A stretch of DNA of 8,758 nt, from assembly GCA_028679985.1 (NCBI GenBank), contig JAJRAH010000072.1:1-8758 (forward strand), in the 5' to 3' direction. This DNA comes from Methanomassiliicoccales archaeon. GTDB lineage: Archaea; Thermoplasmatota; Thermoplasmata; Methanomassiliicoccales; JACIVX01. The notes below the pieces were generated by a model. That model did not search any database. It had not been told where the DNA came from and was given only the letters and a program-made list of their open reading frames with translations. Positions 1-6,056 of this stretch are shown here, piece after piece. The position numbers and the translations under genes were made by a program. Within the stretch, counting starts at the first letter, position 1; the number at the start of each line of letters is the position of its first letter.

Positions 1-27
1 CGCATGACATATTTCCAGTCAGCTAAA

Positions 28-105
28 GGGCCCATAGCTTAGCCTGGTTGGAGCGCCCGGCTGATAACCGGGAGGTCAGGAGTCCAAATCTCCTTGGGCC
101 CACCA
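28..105 (+). tRNA. tRNA-Ile (anticodon GAT), CCA encoded
   Basis: A complete cloverleaf can be folded by eye. The acceptor stem pairs 28-34 (GGGCCCA) with 95-101 (TGGGCCC). The anticodon stem pairs 56-60 (CCCGG) with 68-72 (CCGGG) around the loop CTGATAA, which places anticodon GAT at 63-65. The T stem pairs 78-82 (AGGAG) with 90-94 (CTCCT). The discriminator base is A102 and the CCA end at 103-105 is encoded in the DNA. No intron is present. The T loop reads TCCAAAT, so the position normally occupied by U55 (pseudouridine) is C (base 84), which is unusual. Only 27 bp of upstream sequence is available; an AT-rich patch near 9-14 could be part of its promoter. Confidence 0.96.
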
Positions 106-187
106 GGACCTCCTGACAATTCTGACGACAGACGCGGAGACAGATAAGGGGGAATCTCGATATCACGCTTGTCGCCTTCGGGGTAGG

Positions 188-685
188 ATGATGAAACCCG
201 CACTATTGGTGATCGATATCCAGAACAAATGGTTGAAATCAAGCCCTGGCCTGATGTTGAGTCTCGAGCAGAGGATCGAGGTGATTAACTCGGCCATCGC
301 CTTGTTCAGGAAGAAGGGACTCCCGATCGTACGAGTCTATCATGTGGACGAGGCTGAAGGACCTTGGCAGGGCACGGAGGAGTTCGATTTCCTGCCGTCA
401 ATAGAAGTACTTGAGACGGATGCCAGAGTGATCAAGAACTACCCCAATGCCTTCAACAGGACAGAACTGGAAGACGTCCTTGCACGGGAGGAGATAGACT
501 CAGTAATCCTTTGCGGATTGAGCGCGACGTGTTGCGTTCTGGCCACATATGTGGGCGCGGAGGACCGCGACCTTCATCCCTTCTTCTTGAGAGGTGGAGT
601 TGCCGCCGGGAGCGAGGAAAAAGTGAGGTTCGCGGAGGAGATTTTCGAAACCCTCAGCGTGGGAGCTCTCACACAGATACTCTGA
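188..685 (+). CDS. Isochorismatase-family cysteine hydrolase
   Basis: This 165-residue protein has the features of the isochorismatase-like hydrolase fold, a cytosolic family that includes nicotinamidases, isochorismatases and ureido- or carbamoyl-amide hydrolases. The N-terminal strand LLVIDIQ supplies the catalytic Asp (D10). A lysine in VIKNYPNAF (K83) fits the second triad position. The segment CGLSATCCV (109-117) matches the family's G-x-x-T-x-x-C-V signature, with C116 the likely nucleophile and C115 an extra adjacent cysteine. Length is close to the lower end of the family (about 170-210). Substrate cannot be told from sequence. Two ATGs lie in tandem (188 and 191), preceded by GGGG and AGG, so the start could be either. 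A weak TATA-like GATATCA near 159-165 would put transcription close to the start codon. It follows the tRNA by 82 bp and probably is not co-transcribed with it. Confidence 0.9.
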   Translation: MMKPALLVIDIQNKWLKSSPGLMLSLEQRIEVINSAIALFRKKGLPIVRVYHVDEAEGPWQGTEEFDFLPSIEVLETDARVIKNYPNAFNRTELEDVLAREEIDSVILCGLSATCCVLATYVGAEDRDLHPFFLRGGVAAGSEEKVRFAEEIFETLSVGALTQIL

Positions 686-827
686 TCTCCGTTGTCGGAC
701 TTGCCGGAACGAGGCGAGAGCAGAGCATTGCAACCATCTGTAGGAAGAGGAAGAACATTACAGGGTCAACTCTTGAGGAGTCCAAAGTGCGCTTCATGCA
801 TCTCCCGTTCTGTCTTCCTGTAAGGAT

Positions 828-839
828 AAAGTACTTAAG
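828..839 (+). promoter_or_regulatory. Probable TATA-type promoter of the zinc-ribbon gene
   Basis: The AT-rich stretch AAAGTACTTAAG sits about 25 bp before a plausible transcription start near 858. That gives a leader of roughly 27 nt which includes the GGAGG ribosome-binding site at 872-876. Assigned by position and composition only. Confidence 0.4.
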
Positions 840-871
840 TCGCCTCTGTCAGTTAGTTTCTGGAGCCACGT

Positions 872-876
872 GGAGG
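872..876 (+). promoter_or_regulatory. Ribosome-binding site GGAGG deciding the start at 885
   Basis: A perfect GGAGG lies 8 nt upstream of ATG 885. The in-frame GTG at 870 overlaps this site and has no ribosome-binding site of its own, so 885 is the better start of the downstream zinc-ribbon protein. Confidence 0.7.
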
Positions 877-884
877 AAACTGAT

Positions 885-1424
885 ATGAGCAACGGTGTGA
901 ACTACTGTCCGTATTGTGGCGAAAAGGTCGAGGCGAGCGTGAGGTATTGTCCGAGATGCGGAACGAGAATCCCAGCCCTTGAGACACCAGCCCCGAAGAT
1001 CGCTCAGGAACAGACATCTGTCAAGCAACCAGCCTACCAACAGACGCCTCAGCAAACACCGTACTATCAGAGTCCGTATGCGGAAACGAGATACAAGCGG
1101 GATGAGAAATCCGCGGTAGCGTTTGTCCTATCATTGGTAGGCGGAATCCTGATTCTGATAAACGGTCTCGCTATTGCGTTAGTTGGATCGTTGTTCCTCT
1201 GGTTCTTTGGCGCAGGAATCGTGATGATCGTGGTGGGCCTCATTCTTGGCTTCGCGGTGCTTCTTTCTGCGATAATGTTGAACGCGAATCCGAGAGAGCA
1301 CGTCACTTGGGGCGTAATGATAGTGGTCTTCTCCGTCTTGAGCATCGTCATCGGTGGAGGTTTCGTAATCGGGCTCATACTCGGCCTGATTGGCGGGATA
1401 CTTGCCCTCGTGCAGGAAACATGA
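885..1424 (+). CDS. Zinc-ribbon membrane protein, about four transmembrane helices
   Basis: The 179-residue product begins with a compact zinc ribbon: C8-P-Y-C11-G and C22-P-R-C25-G form two CPxCG knuckles that should bind one zinc. A Pro/Gln/Tyr-rich flexible linker follows (about residues 30-70). After a short basic stretch the rest is strongly hydrophobic and glycine-rich (about 75-175), consistent with four membrane helices; the third and fourth are separated by a short polar turn, NANPREHVTWG. Zinc ribbon plus linker plus small helical membrane domain is a common archaeal arrangement of unknown function; a role in membrane-associated assembly or sensing is only a guess. The ribbon is expected in the cytoplasm. 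An in-frame GTG at 870 would add five residues but lacks a ribosome-binding site. Confidence 0.85.
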   Translation: MSNGVNYCPYCGEKVEASVRYCPRCGTRIPALETPAPKIAQEQTSVKQPAYQQTPQQTPYYQSPYAETRYKRDEKSAVAFVLSLVGGILILINGLAIALVGSLFLWFFGAGIVMIVVGLILGFAVLLSAIMLNANPREHVTWGVMIVVFSVLSIVIGGGFVIGLILGLIGGILALVQET

Positions 1425-1472
1425 CGGGACGAAATCACGACACTGGACGAGTGTGCTGTTCCCAGCGATACC

Positions 1473-1494
1473 GGTGCGAAACACTTCGAGCACC
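1473..1494 (+). other. Bulged hairpin downstream of the zinc-ribbon gene
   Basis: GGTG-CGAA (1473-1480) pairs with TTCG (1485-1488) and CACC (1491-1494) around the four-base loop ACAC, with a 2-nt AG bulge on the 3' side. It lies about 50 nt past the zinc-ribbon stop and could be a 3'-end RNA structure. No T-run follows, so it is not an obvious terminator. Confidence 0.35.
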
Positions 1495-1701
1495 AATGAT
1501 GAGCCCTGATGACGATCTAGAGGAGTGCCGTTCTAAGTCACTGGGGTTCACCTTTACTACTGAGGCGCCGAATCTCGGAGGCGCGGTCTCGAAACTCGAT
1601 CTGGAGAACTTGTCGAGATCACAGATGTCGTCCAATTGGTTTGCTGGACAGCATCTGTTACCGATTGAGATAATTATCAAAATACGATTATTGTCCGAAA
1701 A

Positions 1702-1715
1702 GGGATAAATATCCC
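1702..1715 (+). promoter_or_regulatory. TATA box embedded in a 14-bp palindrome, SHOCT gene promoter
   Basis: GGGATA-AA-TATCCC is a perfect 6-bp inverted repeat with a 2-bp centre, and that centre is the TATA box (ATAAATAT). Its midpoint is about 27 bp before ATG 1736, the normal archaeal TATA-to-start distance, so the transcript is probably leaderless; no ribosome-binding site is seen. The symmetric flanks could be a regulator site that competes with TBP, or may simply be a symmetric BRE/TATA. Confidence 0.65.
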
Positions 1716-1735
1716 GTCTGCTAGTTTTAACAATC

Positions 1736-2260
1736 ATGGCTAAACAATTCGCCAAGTCCTTCCTGGTGAACGGTGACGTAGATGCGCTCTTCGACGCTGC
1801 AGAGAAGTTCCTTGTCGCCAAGGGCTTCACCATAACGAGCAGCCAGAAACCTGGAGCCATCATCGCAACCAGAGGCACGAAGGTGGGGTCGTATATCTCG
1901 ACGAAGATGGAGGACCAATCGACTTCACTCAAGGTCGACCTGCTACAGCAGGGAGATCAAATCCACGTTGCGTGCAACTACAACATATACGTCGTCGGCT
2001 TGATGAGTTCCAGCGATAGGATGTTCCTCGAGAACGAGGTCGAGCAGATGAAGATGAGCCTGCTCTCCGTCGCACAAATCGGGACGAGAATGGAACATCA
2101 GGTGCCGGAGCCCGTCGAAGCACCGAAACCGCAACCTGAAGAGCCTGCGCGACAAGCGGATTACACCATCGAACTTGAGAAACTCGCGAAGCTCAGAGAC
2201 AAGGGAGTTATCACCGACAAGGACTTCAACGCAAAGAAGAGACAACTCCTAGGCCTGTAG
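1736..2260 (+). CDS. SHOCT-domain protein of unknown function
   Basis: The 174-residue protein has two parts. Residues 1 to about 125 form a mixed alpha/beta domain that I do not recognise: an N-terminal helix (VDALFDAAEKFLVAKG) is followed by alternating strands and a later helix rich in Met and Glu. A Pro/Glu linker (PEPVEAPKPQPEEPARQ) leads to a C-terminal SHOCT segment, about residues 142-174. There the pattern LEKLAKLRDKGVITDKDF and the ending KKRQLLGL match the family's leucine-rich helix, G-x-I-T turn and second helix. SHOCT domains are short oligomerisation or interaction modules found at protein ends. No signal peptide or membrane helix is evident, so it is likely cytosolic. Expression is probably from a leaderless mRNA driven by the palindromic promoter at 1702-1715. 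Confidence 0.88.
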   Translation: MAKQFAKSFLVNGDVDALFDAAEKFLVAKGFTITSSQKPGAIIATRGTKVGSYISTKMEDQSTSLKVDLLQQGDQIHVACNYNIYVVGLMSSSDRMFLENEVEQMKMSLLSVAQIGTRMEHQVPEPVEAPKPQPEEPARQADYTIELEKLAKLRDKGVITDKDFNAKKRQLLGL

Positions 2261-2314
2261 ACCCTGCGAACCGATCGCGGAGTACTTTGAACAGTATCAG
2301 TCGACCTTCTGAGA

Positions 2315-2327
2315 TATGAGTCTCATA
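2315..2327. repeat. 13-bp palindrome upstream of the heliorhodopsin promoter
   Basis: TATGAG-T-CTCATA is a perfect 6-bp inverted repeat around one T. It lies about 50 bp before the TATA box of the heliorhodopsin gene. Placement and symmetry fit a dimeric regulator site, but no binding protein is identified. Confidence 0.4.
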
Positions 2328-2374
2328 GCACTCAATCTCAGCTTCTTTTGATTCCCCGGCTCAGGTCGAACTCA

Positions 2375-2383
2375 TTAAATATA
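2375..2383 (+). promoter_or_regulatory. TATA box of the heliorhodopsin gene
   Basis: TTAAATATA is a strong archaeal TATA match centred near 2379. Transcription should start near 2405, some 10 nt before ATG 2417. The box lies inside the longer reading frame that could start at TTG 2348, which argues against that upstream start. Confidence 0.75.
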
Positions 2384-2416
2384 AGCAGCTCAAATCACGC
2401 AAGATTAAGGGCTAGA

Positions 2417-3193
2417 ATGGAGCGGTCTGAGGATACGAAGTTCAGAAGTCTGCGGAGATTCAACGCGATCATGGGCGTGATTCACACCGCACAAGGCATC
2501 CTCATGCTTGCGTTGAGCAGTGACTTCTCACTGCCGATAAAGTCCAGCTTTTTGCAGTATGATCCGATAAGTCAGGCAATCGTTCCGGTGACAAAGACGA
2601 TAATCGATGTCCCTGTCGGCCCTGCCGTCGCGCTGTTTCTCTTCATTTCTGCAATCGCCCACTTCTCAGTTTCGACTTTCGGCTATCAGTGGTACGTGAA
2701 GAGCCTCAAGAAGCACATCAATCCAGCGAGATGGTACGAATACGCCTTGAGCTCGTCGGTCATGTTGGTCGTAATAGCGATGCTTTCGGGCATGTTCGAC
2801 ATCGCAGCTCTCGTCCTTCTCTTCGGCCTTAACGCGACAATGAACCTCTTCGGCCTCATGATGGAACTTCACAATCAGACGACGGAGAAGACCAGTTGGA
2901 CGTCGTTCATCTATGGCAGCTTCGCAGGAGGGCTTGCATGGATTGCCGTCCTCATCTACTTCTTCGGAGCATTCGCTTCTGACTCAAACACAATTCCTCT
3001 GTTTCTTATCGGCATCATGGCTTCGCTGCTGTTCTTCTGGTGCACCTTTCCGTTGAACATGGTCCTTCAGTATAAGAAGGTGGGGAAATGGAAGGACTAT
3101 TTGTACGGGGAAAGAGCCTACGTTATCCTCAGTCTCGTTTCAAAAACATTGTTGGCGTGGCAGGTCTGGGCCGGAACACTCAGAGGTGCATAG
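2417..3193 (+). CDS. Heliorhodopsin (retinal-binding membrane photoreceptor)
   Basis: This 258-residue seven-helix protein closely resembles heliorhodopsin 48C12, as recalled from its published sequence. Conserved blocks include RWYEYALSSSVM in helix 3, where E108 corresponds to the Schiff-base counterion Glu. In helix 7, GERAYVILSLVSKTLLAWQ carries K243, the expected retinal attachment lysine, with S239 one turn before it. H23 in helix 1 (GVIHTAQG) and H82 in helix 2 (SAIAHF) match the two conserved histidines of the family's inner cavity, and DFSLP in the first loop is typical. Family members sit inverted relative to type-1 rhodopsins (N-terminus inside), have slow photocycles and do not pump ions; proposed roles are light signalling, enzyme regulation or transport. 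ATG 2417 is chosen because the TATA box at 2375-2383 lies upstream of it; a TTG at 2348 would add 23 residues and include the promoter. No carotenoid dioxygenase gene for retinal synthesis is in the window. Confidence 0.96.
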   Translation: MERSEDTKFRSLRRFNAIMGVIHTAQGILMLALSSDFSLPIKSSFLQYDPISQAIVPVTKTIIDVPVGPAVALFLFISAIAHFSVSTFGYQWYVKSLKKHINPARWYEYALSSSVMLVVIAMLSGMFDIAALVLLFGLNATMNLFGLMMELHNQTTEKTSWTSFIYGSFAGGLAWIAVLIYFFGAFASDSNTIPLFLIGIMASLLFFWCTFPLNMVLQYKKVGKWKDYLYGERAYVILSLVSKTLLAWQVWAGTLRGA

Positions 3194-3260
3194 TCGGGAA
3201 GCGGAGCTTATTCCGACACCGCGGAAGACTGTCGTCCTATATCGCGTTATCTTTCTCCAT

Positions 3261-3271
3261 CTCGTTTTTCC
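3261..3271 (+). terminator. Possible T-rich terminator after heliorhodopsin
   Basis: A run of five T (3265-3269) in a pyrimidine-rich stretch lies about 70 bp past the heliorhodopsin stop. Archaeal termination often occurs at such T-runs without a hairpin. Weak, assigned by position. Confidence 0.3.
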
Positions 3272-3346
3272 ACTCACTGAGAGTCGTCGACACAATCGAC
3301 TCGAATGACGATGTCTCTATTCTCAATGAGTCTCGCACTGCACAAC

Positions 3347-3354
3347 AATTAAGC
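3347..3354 (+). promoter_or_regulatory. Possible TATA box of the AAA/TPR ATPase gene
   Basis: AATTAAGC centred near 3350 would start transcription near 3376, about 34 nt before TTG 3410. If this is the true promoter, the ATG at 3367 would be outside the transcript. Confidence 0.35.
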
Positions 3355-3409
3355 TTGCCAAAGAGGATGACCGCCCAGGGGGCAGACGGTCATCGAACCA
3401 CGACCGCCG

Positions 3410-5923
3410 TTGGTCGGCCGAGACGAAGAGCTCGAGTTCATGATGGGTTTCCTCGGCGAGGCAATCTCGGGGAAGGGCACACTGATTCTCGTGTCGGGGG
3501 AGACCGGGATAGGCAAGACGAGACTCGTCGAGGAATTCAGGACGATGGCCGTATCCACCGGATGTCGCTTCCTCATGGGGTGTTGTCTGCCCGGTTCTCC
3601 AAGCCCATACATGCCATTCTTGGAAGCGTTCCAGCGCTGCATTGCAGCCAGAATCGTGGACATGCCCTTCCTAGTCCGGACAAGGAGTGAAACACGTTTC
3701 TCTGCGACGACAGCTCCGAAGACTTCTGCAATGGATGGGTCTGAACATGCATTGACATCTTCTCCCCACTTCAGGGAAGACATGTCAAAAGACGATCCTA
3801 TGACGGGCAGCGAACGAGCGCTCTTTTCCACACTCCAGGCACTCAGAACCATGACGATCAAGAAGCCTGTGGTATTGTGCATTGAAGATCTTCACTGGGC
3901 CGATTCCGCGAGCATACAGCTACTTCATTTCCTCGCCAGGAACTCAGCCGACTTGAGAGTGCTTCTCGTAGGAACATACAGGACTGAGGGCTCGAAGAAA
4001 GATGCATCTGGAACGGCACATCCACTTCTCGACACTCTCAGAGTCATGAGGCGCGAAGGTGTCTGCCACGAGATATATCTGAATCCTCTCAGCGTTGAGA
4101 ATCTTAAGGTTGCGATCGAAGGGATGTTGGGAAACCCGATCGACCATCTCTTGCTGGAGCGAATAGCGACAGAAAGCGGTGGAAATCCGCTGTTCGCGAT
4201 TGAAACCGTAAGACTGCTGCTCTCGACGAGGTCAATCGTGCTGCAGGCAGGGACATGGAGATCTATAAGTACCGCTGGAGCGAGCGTCCCACTGACAATC
4301 AAGGAGATCATATCGAGAAGGATTGAGAGACTGCCGAGACCTCAGAGCATGATACTCGATTGCGCAGCTGTCGTCGGCGATTGCTTCGATCCGGAGACAC
4401 TCGAGACTGCACTCGGTCTGACGAAACTCGCATTGCTCGAGGACCTCGACTATCTCGAGAAAGACTATCAGATAATACACGAAACCGAAGGCCGATATCG
4501 CTTCGATCATGAGGTGACCAGGAGGATAATATACGAGCAGATATCGCTCCCGAAGAGAAGGGAACTCCACAAGATCATCGGGGAGATCTTAGAGTCAAGA
4601 CTTCCCGATGAGTCTCTCTACGGAGAGCTCTCTCTTCACTTCTTGAACGCAGGCGTGCAAGAGAAATGCGTGAACTACTCTCTGCTCGCAGGGGATAGCT
4701 GTGTCAGAAAGGGCGCAATGCGCGAGGCAATCCCCTACTACCAAAGAGTCATTGATGTCGCACGTGAAGGCGGGGCACATTCGGATGTGATGCTCCAAGC
4801 GCTGGAGGGTCTGGGGATCGCCAGTATAGATACGTGCAACTATCAGGCGGCGTTGCTGGCTTTCGACGATTTTCTCAAGCTGTCAGTGAGGGCAAAGGAC
4901 CGAGCGAGGGTGCTCAGGCGCTTGGCCGAATGCTGGTTGCCGACGAGACTGGGCATGGGAGATCCATCGAAGTCGATTGGCCTGTTGGAGAGCGCCGAAG
5001 AATGCGGGGAGATCGACGTCAGGCAGAAATGCGAGGTACTGGCTTTGAGGACCATGTTGGCTCTGCTGCAAGGCCATTTCGACGTTGCCGAGGAGCACTG
5101 CAATCGGGCGGAAGAGCTGTTGAGAGAGATCGGATCCTACGGCGAACTGGCCCTCCAACTGACGGACCATGCCAGCCTCCTGCTCTCGCAAGGATTTGTG
5201 GAGAAAGCCCTAGAGAAACTGAGAGCGGCAAAGGAGGCGAATGCGAAGGCATCCGACAAACGCGGGCAGCTAGGGGTGATTCATTGCTTTGGTGTCGCCG
5301 ATATGCACACAGGAAATCTGAAGGAGGCAATGGCACACTTCGACGAGTGCCTTGACATCGCCTCCAAACTAGGAGATAGTCTCGAGCTGTGTTGGGGACA
5401 TATATACAAAGGAATCGTCTGTGACATGATGGGCGAATATGAAACCGCCGTCAGGGAGGCGGAGAGCGGTCGCGAGCATGCGCTCAGCACTGAGTCCGCC
5501 TACCTCATAGCCGGCGCGGACGCATTTCTTGGCCACGCACTCATAAGAAAAGGAGACATCGATGAGGCGAAAGGTCCTTGTCACGAAGCAGTAGGAATAG
5601 CAAGGTCCTTCGACTGGAGGATAAAGACACCAGTAAGGGGCCTCGTCGCGATTTCGATGGCCGAGTTGCACGGTCTGCAGGATTCCGACGAAAAGAGCAA
5701 GAGAGAATTCGAAGTGGCGATCGATTTGTTCCGAGGCGGGTTGCAGGGGATTCTCTTCGAGGCGCTTGCGCACAATTGGTATGGGGATTCTCTAGCAAAG
5801 CAGGGTGCCCTTTCTGACGCAGAAACACAGTACGCACGAGCCATTGGAATCTACGAGAAGCTGGGCAATCACTCTCAAGTCCAGAAGATCGCTCAGATTC
5901 GGATGAAGAAAGCTGAGTCCTGA
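3410..5923 (+). CDS. STAND-like AAA ATPase with C-terminal TPR repeats
   Basis: The 837-residue protein starts directly in an AAA_16-type ATPase domain (about 1-260). It has a VGRDEEL entry motif, Walker A G30-ETGIGKT, Walker B followed by the characteristic ending VVLCIEDLHWAD (154-165), and a sensor-like strand LLVGTYRTEG (185-194). About 285-385 resembles the winged-helix region that follows such ATPases (EIISRRIERLP; YRFDHEVTRRIIYE). The remainder is helical and contains many TPR-like pairs, for example AIPYYQRVIDVA, EAMAHFDECLDIA and ETQYARAIGIYEKLG. In bacteria the same ATPase-TPR core is usually joined to an adenylate cyclase or a LuxR helix-turn-helix; neither is present here, so it may act through protein partners. 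No membrane segment is seen. The start is uncertain: TTG 3410 is the only standard in-frame start downstream of the TGA at 3368 that keeps the VGRDEEL motif, and it lacks a ribosome-binding site. A one-base difference in the G-run 3378-3382 would join an ATG at 3367 to this frame. Confidence 0.9.
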   Translation: MVGRDEELEFMMGFLGEAISGKGTLILVSGETGIGKTRLVEEFRTMAVSTGCRFLMGCCLPGSPSPYMPFLEAFQRCIAARIVDMPFLVRTRSETRFSATTAPKTSAMDGSEHALTSSPHFREDMSKDDPMTGSERALFSTLQALRTMTIKKPVVLCIEDLHWADSASIQLLHFLARNSADLRVLLVGTYRTEGSKKDASGTAHPLLDTLRVMRREGVCHEIYLNPLSVENLKVAIEGMLGNPIDHLLLERIATESGGNPLFAIETVRLLLSTRSIVLQAGTWRSISTAGASVPLTIKEIISRRIERLPRPQSMILDCAAVVGDCFDPETLETALGLTKLALLEDLDYLEKDYQIIHETEGRYRFDHEVTRRIIYEQISLPKRRELHKIIGEILESRLPDESLYGELSLHFLNAGVQEKCVNYSLLAGDSCVRKGAMREAIPYYQRVIDVAREGGAHSDVMLQALEGLGIASIDTCNYQAALLAFDDFLKLSVRAKDRARVLRRLAECWLPTRLGMGDPSKSIGLLESAEECGEIDVRQKCEVLALRTMLALLQGHFDVAEEHCNRAEELLREIGSYGELALQLTDHASLLLSQGFVEKALEKLRAAKEANAKASDKRGQLGVIHCFGVADMHTGNLKEAMAHFDECLDIASKLGDSLELCWGHIYKGIVCDMMGEYETAVREAESGREHALSTESAYLIAGADAFLGHALIRKGDIDEAKGPCHEAVGIARSFDWRIKTPVRGLVAISMAELHGLQDSDEKSKREFEVAIDLFRGGLQGILFEALAHNWYGDSLAKQGALSDAETQYARAIGIYEKLGNHSQVQKIAQIRMKKAES

Positions 5924-5965
5924 CCTCGTCGGTCGTCTGTGTTCTGACTGGCTTTCATTCAGCAT

Positions 5966-5978
5966 CAGGATTATAAAT
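5966..5978 (+). promoter_or_regulatory. BRE/TATA promoter of the winged-helix membrane protein gene
   Basis: CAGGATTATAAAT is a strong archaeal BRE-TATA combination, with a predicted transcript start near 6000. The first ten bases recur exactly at the cytochrome b5 promoter (8164-8173). Confidence 0.7.
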
Positions 5979-6056
5979 AGAGAAGGAGCTATCATCGACA
6001 GTACAGTCGGACCTGTGGCCGGACACCGGGAGGAACTGGCCGAGGGGGGGAGTGAA

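Larger units (their letters stand above)
1425..1735. other. 311-bp gap without a convincing gene
   Basis: No convincing coding region is seen. A plus-strand reading frame from ATG 1496 to 1708 (70 codons) lacks a ribosome-binding site, a clear promoter or recognisable domains, and its end runs into the next promoter. The gap holds a bulged hairpin at 1473-1494, a weaker GC-rich inverted repeat (GCGCC 1565-1569 with GGCGC 1580-1584), and the promoter of the SHOCT gene at its right end. Confidence 0.6.

Noticed and set aside
1496..1708. 70-codon plus-strand reading frame in the 1425-1735 gap (longest form begins at 1307)
   Set aside because: It has no ribosome-binding site, no TATA at a suitable distance and no recognisable domain. 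Its upstream part overlaps the zinc-ribbon gene in another frame, and its end runs into the promoter of the SHOCT gene.
1435..1932. 165-codon minus-strand frame
   Set aside because: It overlaps the SHOCT gene and its promoter antisense, has no recognisable domain, and has the composition expected of a shadow frame.
2348..2416. Upstream TTG start giving heliorhodopsin 23 extra residues
   Set aside because: The strong TATA box lies inside this stretch, the extra residues are polar and unlike heliorhodopsin N-termini, and ATG 2417 matches the expected family start.
3088..3690. 200-codon plus-strand frame across the heliorhodopsin end and ATPase start
   Set aside because: It is an Arg-rich shadow of the two real genes. 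Only its ATG at 3367 is of interest, as a possible start for the ATPase.
4834..5355. 173-codon plus-strand frame inside the ATPase
   Set aside because: It is Arg/Gly-rich, lies wholly within the TPR coding region in another frame, and has no start signals.
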